Shown here: piece by piece, positions 44,874 through 57,771 of the stretch
Position numbering within the stretch: position 1 is the first letter of the stretch
Layout: every line of letters starts with the position of its first letter
NCBI RefSeq assembly: GCF_024323335.1
Contig: NC_066581.1
Span: 438,495,781 to 438,559,780, forward strand
Direction of reading: 5' to 3'
Source of the DNA: Lathyrus oleraceus
Lineage: Eukaryota > Streptophyta > Magnoliopsida > Fabales > Fabaceae
Length of the DNA stretch: 64,000 nt
The notes under the pieces: model-generated
Seen by the model: only the letters and a program-made list of their open reading frames with translations
Told to the model about the DNA's origin: nothing
Databases searched by the model: none
Made by a program: the position numbers and the translations under genes

Positions 44874-47800
44874 TGTAAGACCCCAATTTTGACCCTAAGA
44901 TCCCTCATGGCATCATAACATTGCATTTGCATTGCCTCAACGATCATAAGCATCTTGGCTCCTTTACCTTTGGGTGGGATCCCTTGAGATTTGGTTTGAG
45001 ATCACCAAGCATGCTTGAATTGTATATTATTACTTTTCTCATTTTTTTGCTAACCAAGAGCACAAAAATATGTCACTAACATCTATTGTTTGTAGGATGA
45101 GCAGTCACAAGGTCTAGAGCTTCTAGGAGACCATATGTGCATTGATATGGCCAAGGGAAGATGAAAGCAAGCATGGCAATGGTTCCCAAATCTCTCATCC
45201 ATCAAATATGCCTACCAAATATCTCAATTCATCATTTTGATCAAAGCAAATCAAAGGATCTGAGGCTTGTTTCCCAAGGAAACTCTAATCCATATGTTCA
45301 TCAACTGTGCCTTGCTCATGAAGCAACCCCAACCCATGGTCAAATACAATCAAGGGAAGTTCTTTAATTCATCATTTAATGCATATTTGAACTTATATGA
45401 GTTTCCTCAATCATCAATTCATCAATATATAAGGTGTGGACTTGAGAAGTTGATTAGTCAATTCATCTGACCATTTTGAAATGCACTGATACCTAATATT
45501 TTATGTGTTTGTCAAATGGAGATGACCCCAAGAGAAACAATGTTCTTCAGGACCATATGAACAAATTTAATGTTCATCAAAATTGATTTGAAGTATGGAA
45601 GCTCATCATCCATTACAAGACATTATAGGTCATTTTGATTGAAACCCTAATTTTTGGTCAACTTCCCAAGGGCATAACTCCTTCATTTTTCATGATTTTG
45701 AGGTTAAATCTAGGGCATTGGAACGCTTAAGATGTATAATTCAAATGTTATGTTGAGAAAAATTGCAAAATCTCAAAAGAAATACATGTGATAATGCAAA
45801 ACATTATAGGTCACTTTGGACCAAATGCATTGAAATGTAAAAAAGTCCAACTTCAAGTGCCCATAACTTCTTCATCAAAAATCCAAATGATGAACAATTT
45901 AAGTACAAATTTATTTCCTTGAAAAGATCTACAACTATCATGTTTAAGATTTTGTCATTTGGAGCTTGAATCATTGAGATAGAAGGGCTTGAACTTTGGC
46001 CAATTTTGAAAATTTCACATATGCATGTTTTGCACCCTACACTTCAAGTTCAATTTTCACTAATTTCCAAGGCCCAAATGGAGTTTTGATCAACATAACA
46101 GTTGTTCCTTATGCAGCAAGCTTTCCAACCATTACTCATAAGGTTGCATTTCAAGGTTGGACATGGCATTTTCGAAGACTTGAATGTAATAGTGCATTTT
46201 TGGAAAATCATTTCAATCGCCATGCATGAGCTAATACAATCCAATCTGCATGTCCATTCTACTTACATCAACCATAAGCTTCCATTTCCAAGTGGAATTG
46301 GGCCCTCCATGCGCCTGTACAGGCCCATGCATGAAGGTCCTTTCCATCCATGCACATGATTTGATCATGCAATTCAGCCTTGCTCAGCTATAAATACAAT
46401 GCCTTGGCCTCTCATTTTGGAAACCTTAAGGCGCCCCAATTGCTGCTGAATTCAAATCCTAGCCATCACTAAAGGAAATATTTCATTTCTCTTCAAATTT
46501 TTCAGATCTGAATTTTGATTTCATTGATCAATCTTCAGATTTCAAAGTTCCTAAACCTTCTCTCCTTGATCCCTAGTGTCAACTGTTAGCAAAAGCATCC
46601 AAAGATCTTGACTGCAAGCCTTGCAATTCAAAGGTTTACTTCAACTGTTATTTGCTTCGAACCAGCTTGTATAGTGCTCTATTTGCTCTGTTATTGTGTG
46701 ATCTGAAGTCCTCTGCATAGAGGCAACATTGCTATGCTTTTAATTTTTGAAAATCAGGAAGTTCATATGAACACCACAGAATTCCCACTTCTGATTTCTC
46801 TCAATCTAGAGATCTAGAATGGAATTGAGTGGTACATGGGTGATGTACATAACCCGAACTTTCAAATTATGCCTGGATCGTGCATTTTGGTTGCCATTTT
46901 AAGTTCTGCAATTTTTGATGTGGCCGGAGAAGACGGTGGCGCTGGCCACCGTATGGTCTCCAGATTAGATCTAGGCCTTCCATTTGTTTTTCCATATCTA
47001 ATCCTAAGCGTCCAATCTCATGACTTTATTAAAGGCCGCGTGCATCTCATTGACCTTGGTGTTTGGTGGACGCGCGCATGTGGACTCTCTGATCTGTCAG
47101 CTCAATTAATGAGCTCGGATCCAATGGCTCACGCTTTTTCCTATTTTCTAATTTCTGATTTTTATTTCTTTTATTTTTTTTAATTCCATTTCACTTTAAA
47201 AATTCATATCTCTCTCATTATTGGTCCAAAAATTATGGGACCAATTTTATTCTTCTCCTTTTAATTTCTACTTTCTAAAAATGATTTTTAATATTTGTTT
47301 ATTTTGTCATTTGATATTTTCTAGTAATTTTCTCTTTTCTGGTTATTTTTAATTCATTTTAAATAGTTTTTGATATTCAAAAAATACAAAAATATTCTTC
47401 CGACCTCTTTGAATGATGATGGATCTATGAAAAATATTCTCATCAATTTATTAATTGATTTGAGATTTATTTGAAAAATATTCACTAATCAAGACCTCTA
47501 ACTTGTGTTGTTGCCTGCATTATTATTGACCGGCCTCAGATAGTTGTGACTTCTAAATAAGTCCAATTACGATTGCTTAACATAGCACTAAATTTGCCTT
47601 ATGGCACACTAACCCTAACACTAACTATTAACCATTAACATTTACTTCTTGCTCTTTACATTTATGCAATTTACTATTCTTGTACATATTATTCATTTGT
47701 TTTGCTCTTTGCTCACTTGAGCACATGTTTATGTTAATGCAATTTTCCTTTTGCTCACTTGAGCATATAATTGTGTATATATTATTGTGCTTGTGTTTTG

Positions 47801-49128
47801 TTTTGATTGTTGTGAACCAAATGCAAAGAAATGGACAAATGGACTTAGTTTCTAGGATATTCCCTATGCAAAATTGGAGTAAAAGGACCTTAATATTGAA
47901 GATGGATTAGAAGGACCAAATCTCTAAACTCACTCTTGTCCATTCTTGATTTACTTCATAGAATTCTTTGATGTGTGTGCTTTTGTGCTAGGGGATCCTA
48001 TGTGAGCTCAAATTGAAGAACCATTGCCATGTTCATCTAAAGTAAAAGATACAAGAGCCATCAAGGATCTTCTAAGATCTTGTTTGATTATGTTGATTGC
48101 TTGAGCTTACACTTATGTTGCTTGAATATTCCAAAGGATGGGAGATACTTGGATCATCAATATGATCTCAAGAGAGGAACTCCATTTGTGGTCTTGTTTC
48201 TTATCCTTCATCTCTTGTATGATTAGGACTTTAGCCATTCTCCTTCTTCCCTCCACTCTAACCCAAGCCAAAACTTTTGTGCAAACATTTAACATTTGTT
48301 TTCAAACATTAGAAACCTAAGCCTTATGCTTTTGATTTTCAAACTTTCTTTTCATAACACTTATTTTGAATTGAACTTTTAAGTAAACTTTGACCATATT
48401 TTGTAAATACTTTTCATTGGCAAATATAACCCATTCACATGTTTTTTGTGGTTTCAATGGCCAAATTCTTAATCAAAACTTTTCATAACCTTTAGCTATT
48501 AGGTTTGAGTTATCCTTTAGGTAGATGTATTACTCACCTATATCCTTAGTGATGGACAATGAGTCTTCCATGCTTATTATAGGGTTAAGCCCTCACTAGC
48601 ATGTTGAAGATATCCTCACATGGTGGATTTGTGGTTTTAGGTTGAGTTTTCTCCCTTGGATAACAAAAGACCTTAAGGCTTTTGGACCAACCAATTCACC
48701 AACTCATTTTGAGATTTTTACCCCGAACTACGAGGTTTTGATCCTAATCTTTTTTTAAGATGGTACGTAGGCAATGGGTTTATCCATCCAAACACAAAAT
48801 GTAAATAACTTGTATATTCTCTTCTCATCTCTTCAATCATGTTTGCACAAACAAATTTTCACAAAATACCAACCTTACAACAAATGTGAAAAGGGATCCC
48901 TAGGAGTACCTAGGATGCTTTGGGTGCTTAAAACCTTCCCATTGCATAACCAACCCCCTTACCCCGATCTCTGACATTTTTACTAGTTTTTGATTTGATA
49001 AAACTTTTAGGTTTTTCTTCGCTTTCTAACCATTCCTTTGGATAAATAGAAGTGCGGTGGCGACTCGACTTGTATAGTTTACCTTAGATTTAGTCAATAT
49101 CTCTAATGGTAACGAATACCCCGCTACA
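44874..49128 (+). mobile_element. Ogre 5' LTR, complete (copy F)
   Basis: A 4,255-bp LTR from TGTAAGACCCC to ...CCGCTACA, followed by the primer site. AATAC precedes it and would be the target-site duplication, but F's right end is lost. Motif pair CATTATAGGTCA at 45622 and 45803 (181 bp apart); TATA box 46389-46396; CCTAGG block about 48895-48915. No genes inside. Confidence 0.92.
46389..46396 (+). promoter_or_regulatory. TATA box of LTR F
   Basis: TATAAATA about 1.52 kb from the LTR start, the same distance as in LTR C (about 1.53 kb) and H (about 1.51 kb). Confidence 0.68.
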
Positions 49129-49134
49129 GAAAAG

Positions 49135-49152
49135 TGGCGACTCTGCTGGGGA
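49135..49152 (+). other. Ogre primer binding site (copy F)
   Basis: TGGCGACTCTGCTGGGGA, six bases after the LTR end, identical to A and C. Confidence 0.95.
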
Positions 49153-50032
49153 CATTTGCCTAGTGGGTTTTGCCTACTTTTCATATTTGTTGTATTGTTG
49201 TGTATATTATTTTGTGACATATTTTTGTGCAATTTGGGATTACTGTATTGTATGTAATGATTGAATTTCTTGAATATTAATTCCTTGTATGCTTGGTGAT
49301 CTTTGTGAGATGAGTTTTATACCCAAACTCGAGTGCACTTAGGATAAGAGAATGGCATAGACTTGTTGACTTGTGTGGATTTATTCCTTAGCAAGTTGAC
49401 TTACAAGCCCATTCACTTGGTGGAGGTCATGTTAGGATCAATAATGTCACACAAGTAGTTGTGGTTAGACATTACTCTTTCCAATATAGACCTTAGAAGC
49501 CAAGGACCTTAGTTTACCAAGCCCATCTTGGCCTATTCTTAGGATGTAGTGCGAAAGTCGTTCAAGTGTAAGATTTGATACGATTGTTACGCGATACTAC
49601 AATCATAAGAGTCTCTCTTGAGAATATTTTTGGAATACGAGTAGTCGTTTATTCGATAATATCTGAAATATGGGATGATGATTATGGGAACCTCTTGTAG
49701 AACAACTTTGGCAGGTTTAAACCCTAGTACACTCCCTTTGGGTGGTTCTTCACAGAGACTTCATGCTCGTTACTTGCAACGAACCCCTGATTCATGGTTG
49801 ATCCGTTCTTGTGTCCTTAATATCAATGGAACTTGGGTGTTGATAAGGAGTAAACCATAATCCACCAAAATGGATGATTGATATTAAGGATGACATGATC
49901 CATCCCATGACCTTTGTTTGGTGTGCTTTGCTTGATCCTTGAGTGTGGTTGTTGCATTCATGCATTCATGGAAAGACAAAGAAGGAGAAAATTTTCAAGG
50001 AACTTAAGAGGTCTATTTGCAAGTTTTCAGAC
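49153..50032 (+). other. Ogre 5' leader (copy F)
   Basis: Non-coding leader colinear with that of A. It has one copy of the leader hairpin (arms 49814-49827 and 49877-49890, 14 bp perfect). Near 49965 and 50032 the sequence ATGGAAAGACAAAGAAGGA-like occurs twice, a short direct repeat just before ORF1. Confidence 0.85.
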
Positions 50033-51484
50033 ATGGAAAGACAAAGAAGGAATACAAAGAAATACAGTTTCAGACAACCCGACTTGAAAGAGCTAAGGAG
50101 TTTGACATCCTATGTATTAGATCCCTTGGGTTTCAAGGCTCATTTTGGGAAGCTTCTATATGTTCTGACTACTCAAATGGACGAAGGATTGATGAGTGTC
50201 TTGGTACAATTTTATGATCCCTTATACCGTTGCTTCACATTTCCGGATTTTCAGCTTTTGCCCACGCTTGAGGAGTATGCCTACCTTGTGGGTATACCTA
50301 TTCTAGACCAGTTGTCGTTCAGTGGCTTAGAGAGTGTTCCTACTTCTCAAGAGATAGCTGATATGTTGCATATAGATGAATCTCTGGTTGGTGCTCATAT
50401 GACTTCCAAAGGTGGAATTCAAGGTCTCCCTTCTGAGTTCCTCATTGCTCAAGCTACTATGTATGGGAAGGCCATGAGTGAGGACGCCTATGAGGCCATA
50501 TTTGTACTTCTCATTTATGGGCTAGTGTTATTCCCCAACATCGACAAGTTTGTGGATGTGAACGCTATTAGGATATTCTCTACTCTTAATCCCGTTCCGA
50601 CTCTGTTGGGAGACACTTACTTTTCTTTGCATATGAGGAATGCAAAGGGTGGTGGTACCATTGTGTGTTGTTTGCCTCTATTGTACAAGTGGTTTATTTC
50701 GCACTTGCCATAGACGGTCGCCTTCAAGGAGAACAAAGGATGTCTACGGTGGTCTACGAGACTTATGTCTCTCACTAATGATGATATATTTTGGTACAAC
50801 CATGTATATGATGGTGTGCAGATTATTGACTCTTGTGGTGAATTCTCCAATGTTCCTCTTCTTGGTACATGTGGTGGGATTAACTACAACCCTATTTTGG
50901 CACGTCGTCAGCTTGGGTTCCCCCTAAAAGATAAACCCAATAACATTCTGTTAGAGGGTGTGTTCTTTCAGGAGGGTAAAGATTCCCAAGGCTTGAAGGG
51001 CAGGATGGTCCGCGCTTGGTGCAAGATCCATAGGAAAAGAAGGAAGGAGCTAGGTCCAAAGAATTGTATCGCTTTGGAGCCTTACACTTCTTGGGTTAGG
51101 AGGAGAGCTTCCGAGTACCTCATGCCTTATGAGTAACCAAGACCTACACCTTTGGTTGTGGCTGGGCCTTCAACCCTCCCTGACCAAGGAGTAGAGGAGT
51201 TGAGAGACGAAGACCGTTCGCGTGCTTGGATCCGTGAACGAGAGGAGTTGCTTCAGCAGATCAGGGAGAAGGATGCTTTGATAGAGTTCCTCGAGCACCA
51301 GGTTATTGATGATCCTGATGATGCATGGACCTCTCTACTTCCTCAGTCTTCCAAGTTTTGGAAGAGGAAGTATGATCGACTCGCAAAAGAGAAGGCAGAC
51401 ATGGAGGCAGCCTATGAGAGGGAGGTGAAGAGGCTTCGTGCATCTTATCTTCCAGTCTCCAGAGCTTTAGATGATTGCTTCTAG
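50033..51484 (+). pseudogene. Ogre ORF1 (copy F), two stops
   Basis: The most complete ORF1 in the window, all in one frame from ATG 50033 (MERQRRNTKKYSFRQPDLKE) to TAG 51482-51484, about 483 codons. Two in-frame stops: TAG 50711-50713 at a Gln position (CAG in A) and TAA 51134-51136 where A has TAC. Conserved blocks are LDPLGFKAHFGKLL, TLEEYAYLVGIPILD, AYEAIFVLLIYGLVLFPNID, LGPKNCIALEPYTSW and the charged coiled-coil C-terminus. Compared with A it has no frameshift and shows that A's 23-base segment is an insertion. The function of Ogre ORF1 is not known; an association with gag or RNA is a guess only. Confidence 0.92.
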
Positions 51485-51687
51485 GGTTCCATAGGATGTT
51501 CATTTTCCTTCTCTCTTGTATTGTATTTGGTTACCAAGACTGTACTTCTCTGGTGTAAAAATATTTTCCAGATATTATTGATATGGGGTTTCCATAAATG
51601 TCTAAATGTTTAATATTTCCAATATTTGCAAATAAGACTCTAAAGTTCCTCTGATATAAAAATTAAATCATATGCATTGCATGCATC
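51485..51687 (+). other. ORF1-gag spacer (copy F)
   Basis: Non-coding, colinear with 22210-22406 of A. It contains the same TGCATTGCATGCATCATG stretch and GCATAAGCAG just before the gag frame. Confidence 0.65.
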
Positions 51688-52499
51688 ATGTGCATAAGCA
51701 GGTTTTGCTCTAGGCTTCTTGTTCTATGGTCTAACTTTGTGTTCTTCATTTATTTTGAAGACAAGCTGACTCACCGGTACTACACCCGAGCCAACACATC
51801 AAGACTAATGGATCATTTGGAACAAGAGAACCGTGAGCTTAAGGAGGAAGTAGTCAGATTGACTGCCCTGATGGAGTCATTCATGGCTGCCCAAAGCCAG
51901 TCGTCTCCGACACCTTCAACTCCTCCCCAGAGGACAGTCATCTCCGAGATTGTCTCTTCAACTGTGCCTGCGACCAGCGCCCACTTCGCACCAACAACCA
52001 TGACAGCCGGGTTTCCGTGGGGGATGCCTCCTAACTTCATGCCTGAGGGTCCTGCACCCACATTTGCTTCTCTACCGGCATCTAGCCCGGTCCTAGCCAT
52101 TCCTCCTCCCGTCGTGCATACTATGCCCAGAGTAGACGACACCATCTATCATTCTGAGCCGTCTGAGGGACCAAATGTCTATGAAAAGATGGATGTTATG
52201 AATGACCAATTTCTTGAGCTCCGCAAGGAATTGAAAACTCTTCGAGGAAAAGACCTTTTCGAAAAGTCTGTTGCTGAACTCTGTTTGGTCCCTAATGTCA
52301 AAATCCCTGTAAAGTTCAAGGTACCTGACTTTGAAAAGTAGAAGGGAAATACTTGCCCTCTCAGCCACCTGGTCATGTATGCTAGGAAAATGTCGACTCA
52401 GACCGAGAACGATCAACTTCTCAATCACTACTTCTAGGACAGTTTGTCCGGTGCTGCCCTAAGATGGTATATGGGTTTGGACAGCGCGAACATCCGATC
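51688..52499 (+). pseudogene. gag: Ogre gag, truncated (copy F)
   Basis: gag N-terminus in frame with A's: coiled coil MDHLEQENRELKEEVVRL (ATG about 51808), Pro-rich linker with FPWGMPPNFMP, and the start of the capsid-like region (LVPNVKIPVKFKVPDFEK). A TAG at 52339-52341 stands at a Tyr position and a second TAG at about 52435-52437 at a Gln position. The frame ends with SANIRS at about 52499, where Ogre homology stops. A's gag continues for another 450 codons, so the protease, pol and 3' LTR of F are deleted. Confidence 0.9.
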
Positions 52500-52560
52500 C
52501 TCAAATAGTTGTGACTTCTACAGATTGTTCATCTAACACAAAGTAAAAGAAAAAGATCAA
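52500..52560. other. scrambled junction (filler DNA)
   Basis: About 60 bp between truncated F gag and minus-strand LTR I. It includes an 18-base AGTTGTGACTTCTACA-type piece of LTR in plus orientation, opposite to its surroundings, and AAAAGAAAAAGATCAAAA, which recurs at about 52625. Fits break repair with copied filler. Confidence 0.65.
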
Positions 52561-53579
52561 AATGATGAATGCATGTTAGAGATTTGGTATAATGAACCAA
52601 ACTCCTAAAACATACCACACACTAAAAGAAAAAGATCAAAAGGATGGATCTATCTCATCCATACTTGTATTGGTTCAACTAACACATAGTCATTGATAGA
52701 CCAATTAGCCTTAGGATCTTGAGATTTCATTGGTCAATGAAAGGGATGAGAAATAATGGGATGAAGATGAAGAGGGATGGCAGATGAGAGAAAACACAAA
52801 TTGTTCATGGGAGGAATTTTATAAAAATAAAATCATTCACTCATTTTGGGAGAAGAAATGTACATTTCATCTATCCCCTAAATCCAATGATTTTAATTCA
52901 ACAAAAATCAAATCAACCTTTAAAAAGGCCCAAACATATAGTCAAACATCACAAGTCAATATGAATTGCTCAACATAATTTCTACACAATTAACCAATTA
53001 AAAATCAAATTAAAAATGCATTAAAATTCAATTCAATTTGGTCAAACATAAAATCTCTTCAAAACACCAAATAAATGGCCAAGAGATTTATCCTATGTCA
53101 AATAAGGTCAAAGGACCTTCAGACAAAAAATTTAATAATTTTGAAAAGTCAGAAGTATTTTTAAACAATTAAAAATATGCACAAAAACATTTAATTCATC
53201 AAAAATATTAAAATTAATCCAAAAAATAATTTTAATTCTGAAAATGAAAGAGAAAAATATTTAAATATTTTTGGTGAAAGTCCCATATTTTTTGGATTCA
53301 AAATGAATTTAATATGAATTAAAAAAAATAGGTTAATAAAAATATAAAATCAGAAAATAAATAAAATGAGAAAAAACAAGTGCCATCAGATCTCCCTCAT
53401 TAATTGAGGTGACATATCTGATGGCCACGCACGTGTCATCCATGGTGCACCCTAGTCAACGTGTTGCAACTATGGTAATTAAAACCAATGACCATGATTA
53501 AAACATTTAAACACAATCGGATGGCTGGAAGGGCGCTAACACACCACCGAAGCCGTAGCTCCGGTCTTCTTCTCCGGTG
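52561..53579 (-). mobile_element. Ogre LTR, piece 2 of 3 (copy I)
   Basis: Minus-strand LTR sequence matching LTR E from about 13495 back to 12575. About 140 bp of LTR between pieces 1 and 2 is missing at the F junction. It stops at 53579, the left copy of the CGGTG target duplication of solo LTR H. Confidence 0.82.
53575..53579. repeat. target-site duplication of solo LTR H, left
   Basis: CGGTG directly before TGTAAGACCCC at 53580; the matching copy is at 57767-57771. Five bases is the usual length for Ty3/gypsy integration. Confidence 0.9.
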
Positions 53580-56500
53580 TGTAAGACCCCAATTTTGACC
53601 CTCAGATCCCTCATGAAATTTCATCACAAGCATTAGCATTGGGATCATACCTTGGCATTCTTTTTACCCCTCGTTCATTAGGTTTGTTCTGGGAGAGATC
53701 ACCAAGCACTTTGTGATTGTATCTTACTTATTTTTTTATCATTTCACTAACCAAAAATACCAAAAATATGTCTTTGTATTTGCCTAACTCTTTTGTAGGA
53801 AGGGCATGGTCCCATTGATCTATCAAGTTCACATCTAGGGTTTGAGACCCTCATGAAAAAAGAGGACAACCATGAATTGATACAAGAATGGTTATGAGCA
53901 TCATATATGAGTCCCAATTATTACTACATGTTATATTTATCAAGTTTTCTTCAAGAGTTTGAGGGAGATTTGCATTGGAATCCCTAGTTTTACTGGGTAT
54001 CTTGAGTAACTTCTCCAACAAGCTATCTCACCAATTGATCAAATTTCTCAAGGGACACTTCAAAATTAATCATCTTATGCATATATGATCTACCATGAGC
54101 CTAGAAAGTCAAGAGAATTGAAGGTTAGCAAGTTGGTTGATGGTGGTTGGCCAGATGAATTTATCTGATCAAAACTGGGTCTCCCTAGACCCTATCTCCT
54201 ACAATTTTTACCATATGAAAATTATTCCAAGAGAAAACTTACTCTAAGTGACATTCCAAACAACTTTTATTTTGATACCTAGATCTAGTTTTGCTTGGAA
54301 AATCATTTTCTATGTTGAAACATTATAGGTCATTTTGTCTAAACCCTAATTTGAAAGTCAACTTCCCAAGGCCATAACTTGCTAAATTTTTATGAGATGA
54401 AAGATTTCCAAGTTGAACAATCAAATTCAATGTGTCTTCTTCAACTTTTATGTTTGGAGTGAGATCTCATTCAACTTCTATGAGCATGTGATATGAGGTT
54501 ACATTATAGGACATTTTTGACCTATACCATTGATCAAGTGATTTTTCCAAATTTCAAAAATGAATAACTCTATAGTTTCTAATTCAAATGACATGAAATT
54601 GGTGACCATTTTGAAGGTATCTAAGAGAGATACAACTTTGATGAAGACACTTTTCCCATTTGAAGCTCGCATAAAATGTTAAGCAAGGTGGAATATTGAG
54701 ACATATGGCTTGACACTTAGAAAAATTTTGATATGTCAAAAATTTCCAAACATTCACCTCAAATTTCTTCATGTTCCAAACTCCAAATGAAAAAGTGTTG
54801 AACATGAAAGTTGTTCCTCTTGATCTCACCTTTCCAAAGAGCTCAAATTCATTAATTTTGGATAAGGAATGCATAGACTGCGCATGGCATGAACATGGTA
54901 TCATCAATTGGCAAGGATCAAACTTCAAATCTTCACACACACTTGCCTTGCAATCCCAGTTGGTTTCAAACTCTCTCACACTCATTTATGGACCTAAGGC
55001 AATGATTTCATGGGCCTATATGCACCCATGCATCATCAATGACCAATTTTTGAAAGTGATTTCAAGTGTGCAAATATCAATGGTTTCAACTATAAATAGA
55101 ACCTCATATTCTCAGCATTGAGGACATTCGCGCCAACTTTGATCCCCAACCTCTAACCCTCACATTCCAAAGGATAATCTTAATAAATTCACTTGAATTT
55201 GAGTTTGAATTTTCACTATTTTGAAATTCAAAACTCCAGGGATCCAAGACCTCTTATGTGTTCAATTCTTCTTCTGCAAGCATTTGAAGTGAGATCAAGC
55301 ATGAGCCAAGCCAAGAACAGCTGAATCTAGACCTACATTGAAGGTATTTTCCAGAAATTTTAATCTCTTTGATTCTCTCTAAATCTTGCTCAATTATATT
55401 GATTCTTTGGTTGCCTGAAGTCCTACCAATGTAGGCAAGAAGATTGAGTTGCTTTGAGGCAAAATCGAAGAAACTCAGTTCATGTACCTCAAATTTCAAC
55501 TCCATGTATCTCCTAATATACTTGGAGTTAGGATGAATTGAGGTCAGATTCGTGCTCAGTGCCATTTTTACTTTAAAATCATGTCCTTCTTTTTAATTTT
55601 GGTGATGGTTATGACTGAACTAGTCCGGCTAGGGTCACCGGAGAAGACGACCGGCCTTTGGACGCGGTGGTGAGCTGGATGGTTTTGAGCCACTAGATCC
55701 TTTTGAAATGAAATAATCTCGTGCGTTGGTCTGACTTACCAAGGTTATAGCGCGCTGACTAGAGTCCATCGTGGATAGCGCGTTTGTGACCATTTGATCT
55801 ACCACCTCAATTAATGAGGGAGATCAAGTGGTCCACCTTTTTTTTATATTTTAATTTTCATTTTAATTGCATTATTTTCATTAATTCATATTAAATTTAA
55901 TATTGATCCAAAAAAATGAGAGTTTCACCAAAAATTTTCAAATAATTTCCTCTTTCATATTCTTAATTAAAATTATTTTTTGGATTATTGTTAATATTTC
56001 TCATGATTTAATTGATTTTGCATTTGTTTTTAATTGTTTAAAAATATTTTTAAGTGTCCAAAAATTATGAAATTTTTTCTCCAAGGTCCTTTGACCTTGT
56101 TTGACCTATGAGAAATCTCATGGCCATTTCTTTGGTGTTTTGATGAGGTTTTAGGAATTGGACAAACCATATTTAATTTAAATGCCTTATTTTAGTATTT
56201 TTAATTTGATTAAATGCCAAATATTTTGTTGACCAATTGTGATGACTTGTTGGTGTTTGACTATTGTTGGTGAGATTGTAAGTCTCCCCTCTTTCATGGT
56301 ATTGTGTGGAAACTTAGCCTTTTTTCCTTCCTTTGGAAGATGTCTTGGTTCAAGGATCCATGCTTGTGATAAGTGGGTTGAGTGTTCTCCAAAGAATGAC
56401 TTCAAATTAAAAAGCCAAAGAAAAACAATACTAACTTTTAACCTATTAACTACTAACTTTTAATTTCAAGCACTTTACTTTAATTCCATTTAATTCTAGG

Positions 56501-57766
56501 TTTCACTTTGTCCACTTGGACCATATTGTGTGATATATTTTGTTTGTGTATACTTTGCTTGTTTGTGTGGTCTTTGACCATTAAAGCACATAATAAACAA
56601 GAAAAACCCCTAAAAAACTTTTGTGTAGACTGTTGGCTTGATCTTGGACAAATGGACTTAGAATCTAGGTAACCTTCCTATGCTAAAGGACTTGGACAAT
56701 GCCAACTTATTGAGAAACCCAGTGCTTGCAATTTGAAACGTCATCTGATACATCATTCAAGATTCTTCTGAGTTCATCTGCAACATGATCCTTGTGAAGC
56801 TGTTATGTTGAACATGTGACTTGTGAAATTCATCTGTTACATGGACTACTTTGAAGAAGATCATGGAATGGATAAGCTTGGATGTGGCCATCTTTATTTG
56901 ATGCCTTGATCTTCAAGGTAATATAATTGTGCATTTGTGTGTTGCTTTCTTCTAAGAGTCCAAGGGAATTCTGGGTTTCTATTGGCATTCTTGTCTATTG
57001 GATTGCTACCCATTTGGTCAGATCTTTTCAACTCTAAACTTTTAAATTTTGTTCATAGGATAGTCTCTTCATCTTCTCCCTATTTCTTTAATTTCAAAAT
57101 CTCTCCCTCTCTTTTTCAAAACCTTCTTTGATTGTACTTATTTTGTTCTAAACTTTGACCGCTTTGCAAAAAGATAGAAACTTTGGCCTTATGTCATTGC
57201 ACTTTCAAACTTCTTTTCTAGATCAAAATTTGTAAATAAACTTAACTATACTTGACTTAAACTTTCAAAAAAGCCAGAAAAGAACTAACTCATTCAAACC
57301 CTTTTTAGGCCTTTATGCCTTTCAAACTTAATTTTTGTTATAAGCAATGCATCCACTTTGAAATTTGTATCACGAACAATGAGGTTTTGATCCCTCATTT
57401 TTATTTTGGTACGTAGGCACAAGACCAAAGATCTTATCAAACACAAAAATATAATTAATGAATTCTTTTCTCATCCCCCCATTCTATTTGTTTGTAAACA
57501 TCATTTGTACCAAATACATATGCACACAAAAAGGGCTCCCTAGGAGTACCTAGGACACTTTGGGTGCTAACACCTTCCCTCTGTGTAACCAACCCCCTTA
57601 CTTGTAATCTTTGACTTTTTATTAGTTTTGATTTGAAAACTTCTTACTTTTGGGTTTTGTTCGTACTTTTTCGCTTTCCCATGGAAACAATAAAAGCGTG
57701 GTGGCGACTCTTGTTATTTGATCTCTAGCTTATCCATAGCTTGATGATCATTAATTTACCGTTATA
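53580..57766 (+). mobile_element. solo Ogre LTR H
   Basis: A 4,187-bp LTR from TGTAAGACCCC to GTTATA (CA end mutated to TA), with CGGTG on both sides and no internal sequence: a solo LTR left by recombination between the two LTRs of one insertion. TATA box 55091-55099; motif pair CATTATAGG at 54322 and 54503 (181 bp apart); CCTAGG block about 57538-57556. It splits LTR I. No genes inside. Confidence 0.93.
55091..55099 (+). promoter_or_regulatory. TATA box of solo LTR H
   Basis: TATAAATAG, same LTR position as in C and F. If active, a solo LTR could start transcription into the flanking minus-strand LTR I as antisense. Confidence 0.65.
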
Positions 57767-57771
57767 CGGTG
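57767..57771. repeat. target-site duplication of solo LTR H, right
   Basis: CGGTG, identical to 53575-53579. Confidence 0.9.
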
